Source of the DNA: Methanobacteriota archaeon
GTDB lineage: Archaea > Thermoplasmatota > Poseidoniia > Poseidoniales > Poseidoniaceae
Reading direction: 5' to 3'
Assembly (NCBI GenBank): GCA_002706065.1
Contig: PAJM01000023.1
Location: 2,345 to 38,716, forward strand
Length of the DNA stretch: 36,372 nucleotides
Part shown: positions 33,436 to 36,372 of the stretch, piece after piece
Numbering within the stretch: the stretch's first letter is position 1
Layout: each line of letters starts with the position of its first letter
Notes under the pieces: model-generated
Told to the model about the DNA's origin: nothing
What the model saw: the letters and a program-made list of their open reading frames with translations, nothing else
Database searches by the model: none
Made by a program: the position numbers and the translations under genes

Positions 33436-35205
33436 ATGCCTGTCGGCGTCCCACCAAAAGGAGGACCTCTCGGGCGAAGCCGTTCTAGACTATCTGCGTC
33501 TGGCTTGACCACATATCTTCGTTGTCCACGGCAATGGTATTTGACGCGCAAGGTCGGGTTGTCCTCTCCGTCCTCCATCGGCCAAATTACGGGACTCGTC
33601 GTTGAAGATGCGGTTTGTCGAGTGCTCATGCACCGACCTGGTGTGATGGTATCGTTGGATGGGCTCCGAACGTGGGCCCATGCATTGTGCGAACAAGAGG
33701 CAGAGACTGCTTGGCAGGAAGGCGAGGAAGCTTGGAGCAATCGACTATGGAAGCGTGAAGATTCAGAGTGGTCAACTGTAGAAGTCGACGACTACAACAA
33801 GAAAATACGCCACGGTATCGACTTGTTTTTGGAAGAGGTTGAGGCGTGTTTCAATCAAAACGGTGGGCCATACATCAACGAATATCGAAGTGGTACGAGT
33901 CCATTCAATGTGCCATCCCCTGCATGGGGAGAGATTCCACATTTTCCCGTCCCTGAGAAGGTTCGTTCGTTAGAATCAAGAGATTGGTCCGTCGATCATG
34001 CGTTTGCTTGGCAAGCAGAAGATGAACCCATACAATGGAATGAAGCATGGGAGATTGCTCGGCCCTGGTTCAAGGATCCTCGAGTACATCAACCGCAACG
34101 TATGTTTCATCCTGAAGGATGGGCTGCAGGTGAATTGGATTTGGTAATTCGATGGGATGGAAACATTCGACTTGTGGACATCAAATCGGGACACTCTGGA
34201 TCTTCATTTTCCGAAAGCCTCCAACACCAACTGCGATTTTATGCATGGTTATGGTCGAGAACAAACGAGGAGGGCACTGTTCAACAAATGGAGGGATGGT
34301 ACCTCTCAAGCAAGGAGCGAATCATCTACAGTGCTCCAAGTGACGTAGAACTTACTTCCATGGATGAAGAGTTCTTTGACATCAACCAGACAATGAGATC
34401 TGTGGGAGAAGGAGCATCATTGATTCCAGCAAATCCTCACCAGGACAAGGCAGATCACCTTCAGGCGTGTACTGGAGAGGCCGCTGGTTGCGGATGGTGC
34501 AGTGTTTCTACTGAGAATCTCGCATCAGCCGGTCCCATGAATGAGGCCACGCGTCAAGCAATGTTGCACGGTTTTGAAATAAAATCCCCTTGCCTTCCCT
34601 TTTCCAACATCCCATCGAGGGTTGATGTTGCTGGAGAACTTATTGCTCAATGGGGGCCACTGCCGAATCATTTCAACGAACCTGTCCTAGGTGCGATGCT
34701 CAAAGCGGGCGAGGCAACCATTGCAATCGAGGAAGCCGAACCTGGCGCTTTTCTCCACCTTCATGACAGTAAAGCAACCAAGGTTGTCGTCACAAATGCT
34801 TTACCCGGAGTCTGGAGAGACCAACCTCGACTCTATGTCGATGCGGAATCAAAAATTGTGACGCAATCGGGAAGGGATTTGCCGAGCACACGCATTGGCT
34901 TACTGAGAACAAGGGCAAATGTGGAAGGCCTCGTTCTGTCGATTCGACAACAACGTGGGAAGCGTCTCGATGGTCGTCCATGGTCGATGTTGGCATTTCA
35001 CCTCTGGGACGGTCACCATGTTGCGGAGGTGGTTGCTTTTGGTTCGGCTATCAGTGAACGCCTATTGAATCTACAGCCGGGTGAAAAAATTCGTTTGATT
35101 GGTGCTGAATTAGGGTGGCGAGCTGGATTGGTTCAACTGCGAATCGATGTTCGTAAAACGAGAGTCGAACTCCCCGGACCGTCTTTCGCGTCCAAGAGTA
35201 TTTGA
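33436..35205 (+). CDS. PD-(D/E)XK nuclease with Cas4/AddB-like cysteines and C-terminal OB fold
   Basis: The 589-residue protein shows C30 in YLRCPRQWY, then the RecB-family nuclease core: GELDLVIRW (about 232-240), VDIKSG (about 247-252) and the QHQLRFYAW helix (about 264-272). Cysteines 345, 352 and 355 (ACTGEAAGCGWC) complete a four-cysteine set like the [4Fe-4S] of AddB and Cas4. From about 480 the sequence reads as an OB fold (TRANVEGLVLSIRQ...MLAFHLWDGHHVAEVVAFG). It is probably a DNA-processing nuclease with its own ssDNA-binding domain. GAGGA sits 6 bases before the ATG. A paralogue follows after 24 bases. Confidence 0.82.
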   Translation: MPVGVPPKGGPLGRSRSRLSASGLTTYLRCPRQWYLTRKVGLSSPSSIGQITGLVVEDAVCRVLMHRPGVMVSLDGLRTWAHALCEQEAETAWQEGEEAWSNRLWKREDSEWSTVEVDDYNKKIRHGIDLFLEEVEACFNQNGGPYINEYRSGTSPFNVPSPAWGEIPHFPVPEKVRSLESRDWSVDHAFAWQAEDEPIQWNEAWEIARPWFKDPRVHQPQRMFHPEGWAAGELDLVIRWDGNIRLVDIKSGHSGSSFSESLQHQLRFYAWLWSRTNEEGTVQQMEGWYLSSKERIIYSAPSDVELTSMDEEFFDINQTMRSVGEGASLIPANPHQDKADHLQACTGEAAGCGWCSVSTENLASAGPMNEATRQAMLHGFEIKSPCLPFSNIPSRVDVAGELIAQWGPLPNHFNEPVLGAMLKAGEATIAIEEAEPGAFLHLHDSKATKVVVTNALPGVWRDQPRLYVDAESKIVTQSGRDLPSTRIGLLRTRANVEGLVLSIRQQRGKRLDGRPWSMLAFHLWDGHHVAEVVAFGSAISERLLNLQPGEKIRLIGAELGWRAGLVQLRIDVRKTRVELPGPSFASKSI

Positions 35206-35229
35206 GGGGTCGGTACCAGTACCCATCCT

Positions 35230-36372
35230 ATGCCTGTGCGACTGCCAGATCCTGAAGTGGATTTTATTGGCCCATACAACCGGTTGTCGGCAAGCCAGGT
35301 GAATACGTGGAAAGCCTGTCCTCGCCTGTGGTATTACGAGAAGGTCCGACGATTTGTCATGCCTCAGATTCCAATTCTCTTCGTTGGCAGAGCTGTTGAG
35401 GAAGCAATTTGCAAGACGCTGAAAGAATCACCAGCCCTTATTGTCTCCTCTGCTCCGGCCGAAATCTATCTTGAAACCCCTCTCGATGAAGAAGGACGGC
35501 CAAATCGTGAATATAACGAAAAATGGCCAGCTGAACAGTTGCTGACACTACCGCCATCAAAATGGCCAGACAGCATAACTGCACTCCAAGAGTGGGGTAC
35601 TCGCAGGGTCCTTACGCATCTGGCAGTAAGTCTCGAAGCAATGCGAATTGAATGGTCAAAACATGATCGAAAAGCAGGCGATTGGAAACGTGATGTGGAC
35701 ATTGAGCGTTGTGCCATGATGGCAAAAAATGGAATCCGAATGCATATGCAAGAAGTCAAGGCGTGTCTTGAATCCATCAGTGAAGACGAACTCGACGCAT
35801 GGCGATCTGGTCAGCGCCATTATTGGCCTGCACCGGATGGACGTGGATATTCGTTGGATAAGCATCCACTCGCACAAACGGGACAGATCACGCTGATTGA
35901 AGCATGGGAAATCGCTCGACCTTGGTTTGTTGACCCTGATGCCAAACCCTTCATGATGAACGCTGTTCATCCAGAACACTGGTTTCAGGGTGAATACGAT
36001 CTCGTTTATCGATGGGGAGGACAAAACAAAATCGTTGACATTAAAGCGTCACTCGGCAACTCCGATCGTTCCGGGGATTATGTCGAGCAGTTGCGCATGT
36101 ATGCCTACTTGTGGTGGAGTACAACCGATAATCAAATGATTGATTCGCTTGAGATTTGGTATCTTGCTGCTGATGCAATTAAGTCGGTTCAGGTTCCGGT
36201 TGAAGAGGAACTGGAGGCCCTTGGTTCTGAATTGAAATCCCTCTGGTCTGAATTGCGTGAAGAAACGCCAAATATCGAGGGATGTCCTCCCAAACCAGCA
36301 CCAATGCGCTCATTCGGACCGGGAGGTGTTCCATCCAGTGAGACACCTCAGAAGAGTCGTTGCCAGCGTTGT
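35230..36372 (+). CDS. PD-(D/E)XK nuclease, tandem paralogue (3' partial)
   Basis: Translation from ATG 35230 is open to the right edge, giving 381 residues without a stop. It parallels the upstream gene: C30 in WKACPRLWY, EAWEIARPWF, GEYDLVYRW (about 254-262), VDIKAS (about 268-273), QLRMYAYLW (about 286-294), and cysteines at 352, 378 and 381 (the last codon of the window). This is the RecB-like nuclease core with a probable FeS cluster. Insertions around residues 90-130 and a polar stretch near 360 differ from the first copy. Whether an OB domain follows cannot be seen. Confidence 0.8.
   Translation, partial: MPVRLPDPEVDFIGPYNRLSASQVNTWKACPRLWYYEKVRRFVMPQIPILFVGRAVEEAICKTLKESPALIVSSAPAEIYLETPLDEEGRPNREYNEKWPAEQLLTLPPSKWPDSITALQEWGTRRVLTHLAVSLEAMRIEWSKHDRKAGDWKRDVDIERCAMMAKNGIRMHMQEVKACLESISEDELDAWRSGQRHYWPAPDGRGYSLDKHPLAQTGQITLIEAWEIARPWFVDPDAKPFMMNAVHPEHWFQGEYDLVYRWGGQNKIVDIKASLGNSDRSGDYVEQLRMYAYLWWSTTDNQMIDSLEIWYLAADAIKSVQVPVEEELEALGSELKSLWSELREETPNIEGCPPKPAPMRSFGPGGVPSSETPQKSRCQRC

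Noticed and set aside
33436-36372. Tandem nucleases as part of a CRISPR-Cas locus
   Set aside because: No repeat array, cas1, cas2 or effector gene lies in the window; Cas4-like cysteines also occur in AddB and other RecB-family nucleases.

Overview
The window looks like a compact chromosomal segment of a marine planktonic euryarchaeon. The best guess is Marine Group II / Candidatus Poseidoniales or a close Thermoplasmatota relative. The archaeal markers are Hel308, a KEOPS Cgi121-like subunit, an RPA with its RPA-associated partner, ribosomal protein L10e next to ABCE1, a geranylgeranyl-type prenyl synthase followed by a geranylgeranyl reductase, and an archaeal pilin. These sit beside bacterial-type MutS/MutL and TldD/TldE. 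Lineage placement is inference; I ran no search. About 27 genes fill the window, no gap exceeds about 170 bases, and I see no rRNA, tRNA, CRISPR array, insertion sequence or integrase.

Layout. 1-3.5 kb: the end of a hotdog thioesterase, an SprT/YgjP-like metallopeptidase with a zinc ribbon, a large secreted or membrane protein, and a small TerB-like membrane protein. 3.5-6.7 kb: hel308 and a cgi121-like gene. 6.8-9.7 kb: tldD-tldE. 9.8-12.5 kb: rpa and its associated factor, overlapping by 4 bases. 12.5-15.5 kb: a Tad-like type IV pilus/secretion block (a small phage-baseplate-like protein, two TadB/TadC-type membrane proteins, a TadA/CpaF ATPase). 15.5-19.1 kb: three proteins without a clear function (an acidic protein with SAP-like repeats, a coiled-coil protein, and a protein that reads as a degenerate porphobilinogen deaminase). 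19.2-21.8 kb: isoprenoid lipid genes and a type IV pilin. 21.8-25 kb: a stand-alone LON substrate-binding domain, moaA and a divergent EPSP synthase. 25-29.6 kb: mutS-mutL on the minus strand. 29.6-33.4 kb: a two-TM ectodomain protein, L10e and ABCE1. 33.4 kb to the end: two tandem PD-(D/E)XK nucleases with Cas4/AddB-like cysteines, the second cut by the window edge.

The most noteworthy signal is the ABCE1 homologue. Both ATPase halves look intact, but four of the eight cysteines that normally bind its two [4Fe-4S] clusters are replaced. The second is the PBGD-fold protein whose catalytic positions have all changed. The third is the Tad-like block preceded by a baseplate-like protein. Genome compaction is strong: all five convergent gene pairs in the window overlap at their 3' ends. 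Several starts are fixed by clear GGAGG/GGTGA-type ribosome binding sites, including a TTG start for mutL.
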